Shown here piece after piece: positions 32,907 through 33,541 of a stretch of 33,541 bases of DNA. The DNA is from CAZEAN01 sp964510225. GTDB lineage: Bacteria > Planctomycetota > Planctomycetia > Isosphaerales > Isosphaeraceae. The notes below the pieces were generated by a model. The model worked only from the letters and a program-made list of their open reading frames with translations, ran no database searches and was not told where the DNA came from. The stretch spans positions 1-33,541 of the forward strand of contig CAZEAN010000064.1 in assembly GCA_964510225.1 (NCBI GenBank), given 5' to 3'. The number at the start of each line of letters is the position of its first letter. Position 1 is the stretch's first letter. The position numbers were made by a program, and so were the translations under genes.

Positions 32907-33541
32907 ATGCTCTTCAGTTTTATCAGGCAACCACGAACGATTTGGGGATCAATTCGGAAGGGTGGCAGAAAAAACATGCACAGGCTCAGCGCGCAGCGTC
33001 CAGGGCTTGAGGGTTTGGAGGCGCGGACCCTCCTTTCAACTGTTCACGGTGACTTCAATGGTGATGGCAACGATGACCTTGCAGTGGGTATTCCCGGTGC
33101 CGACGTGCAACGCGTCGGCAGTGGGGTTTGGGGAGACGCCGGTGCAGTTGCAGTCACGATGGGCTCGTACAACGGCTTATCTCCCAGCACATCACGAATC
33201 TGGACGCAAGATACCCCTGGAGTACTCGATCAGGCAGGACACAACGATCGCTTTGGTGAAACGCTTGCCACCGGAGACTTCAACGGTGACGGTTATGACG
33301 ACTTGGCCATCGGCGCACCCGATGAAGACATTCAATCGAGCGGCTATCATAACTCTGCAGGTGCAGTGACCATACTCTACGGGTCAAGAAATGGAATCAC
33401 TGCTACAGGTAACCAATTCTGGAATCAAAACGTCTTTGGTGTCACCAATTCAGTGCACAGCGATGATTACTTTGGTGCAGCGCTCGCGGTCGGTGACTTC
33501 AACGTTGATGGTGTAGATGATCTGGTGGTTGGTGTCCCGGG
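32907..33541 (+). CDS. FG-GAP (integrin alpha-like) repeat surface protein, 3' end outside window
   Basis: At least 211 residues from ATG 32907, with AAGGA 7 bases upstream. The frame stays open to the window end. The N-terminus is basic, then PGLEGLEARTLLST matches the planctomycete LExR..L extracellular motif. FG-GAP blades follow with Ca loops: HGDFNGDGNDDLAVGIPGAD, then TGDFNGDGYDDLAIGAPDED, then VGDFNVDGVDDLVVGVPG, spaced about 60-75 residues apart. Such repeats form a seven-blade beta-propeller as in integrin alpha chains and serve in adhesion or ligand binding. It is divergent from the second ECF/kinase pair. A different overlapping plus-strand frame is a shadow. Confidence 0.9.
   Translation, partial: MLFSFIRQPRTIWGSIRKGGRKNMHRLSAQRPGLEGLEARTLLSTVHGDFNGDGNDDLAVGIPGADVQRVGSGVWGDAGAVAVTMGSYNGLSPSTSRIWTQDTPGVLDQAGHNDRFGETLATGDFNGDGYDDLAIGAPDEDIQSSGYHNSAGAVTILYGSRNGITATGNQFWNQNVFGVTNSVHSDDYFGAALAVGDFNVDGVDDLVVGVP

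Noticed and set aside
32863..33369. 168-residue plus-strand frame
   Set aside because: The frame starting at 32907 has a ribosome-binding site, the LExR motif and FG-GAP loops; this one has none.
1..33541. CRISPR arrays, tRNA and rRNA genes
   Set aside because: No regularly spaced short repeats or recognisable tRNA/rRNA segments were seen on reading. A dedicated search was not possible.

Overview
The window most resembles a chromosomal stretch of a planctomycete (Planctomycetota). The reasons are: two ECF sigma factor plus membrane Ser/Thr kinase pairs; three plus-strand reading frames with the LExR-type N-terminal motif seen on planctomycete extracellular proteins; two PEP-CTERM proteins; and a 10-kb gene for a giant surface protein with Rhs/YD repeats, PKD domains and a C-terminal dockerin-like Ca-binding pair. 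No rRNA, tRNA or CRISPR array was seen. Species cannot be named from the sequence alone.

Layout. 1-260: worn 3' end of an IS4-family element. 354-4027 (minus): kinase and ECF sigma factor, overlapping by ATGA, divergent from a secreted protein (4208-5140). 5309-5680: short LExR/FG-GAP-like fragment. 5860-15855: the giant protein, with a 100-N assembly gap inside tandem repeats. 15912-16634: a PEP-CTERM protein with a cohesin-like ectodomain, immediately downstream and probably in the same operon. 16703-28495: a mobile-element zone holding a dead IS4 element with near-perfect 28-bp ends, a dead Tn5-like transposase, an orphan Rhs-tip toxin remnant overlapping a small probable immunity gene, a Fic protein, a Phd/ParE-type pair (ParE frameshifted) between two copies of an integrase tail, an AAA-type ATPase remnant, a truncated DUF6573-like gene, an RHH/VapC-type pair, a second PEP-CTERM gene, and a palindromic MITE-like element split by a decayed group II intron. 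28647-32646 (minus): second kinase and sigma factor pair. 32907-end: FG-GAP repeat surface protein running off the window.

How the genes may work together (inference). The two sigma/kinase pairs each sit head to head with an exported protein, which suggests signal-responsive control of envelope proteins. The giant Rhs protein ends in a dockerin-like module and its neighbour looks like a cohesin-like domain on a PEP-CTERM anchor. This is a plausible two-part surface-tethering system and is the most interesting hypothesis here. The island between the intact envelope genes is rich in addiction and toxin modules, most of them decaying.
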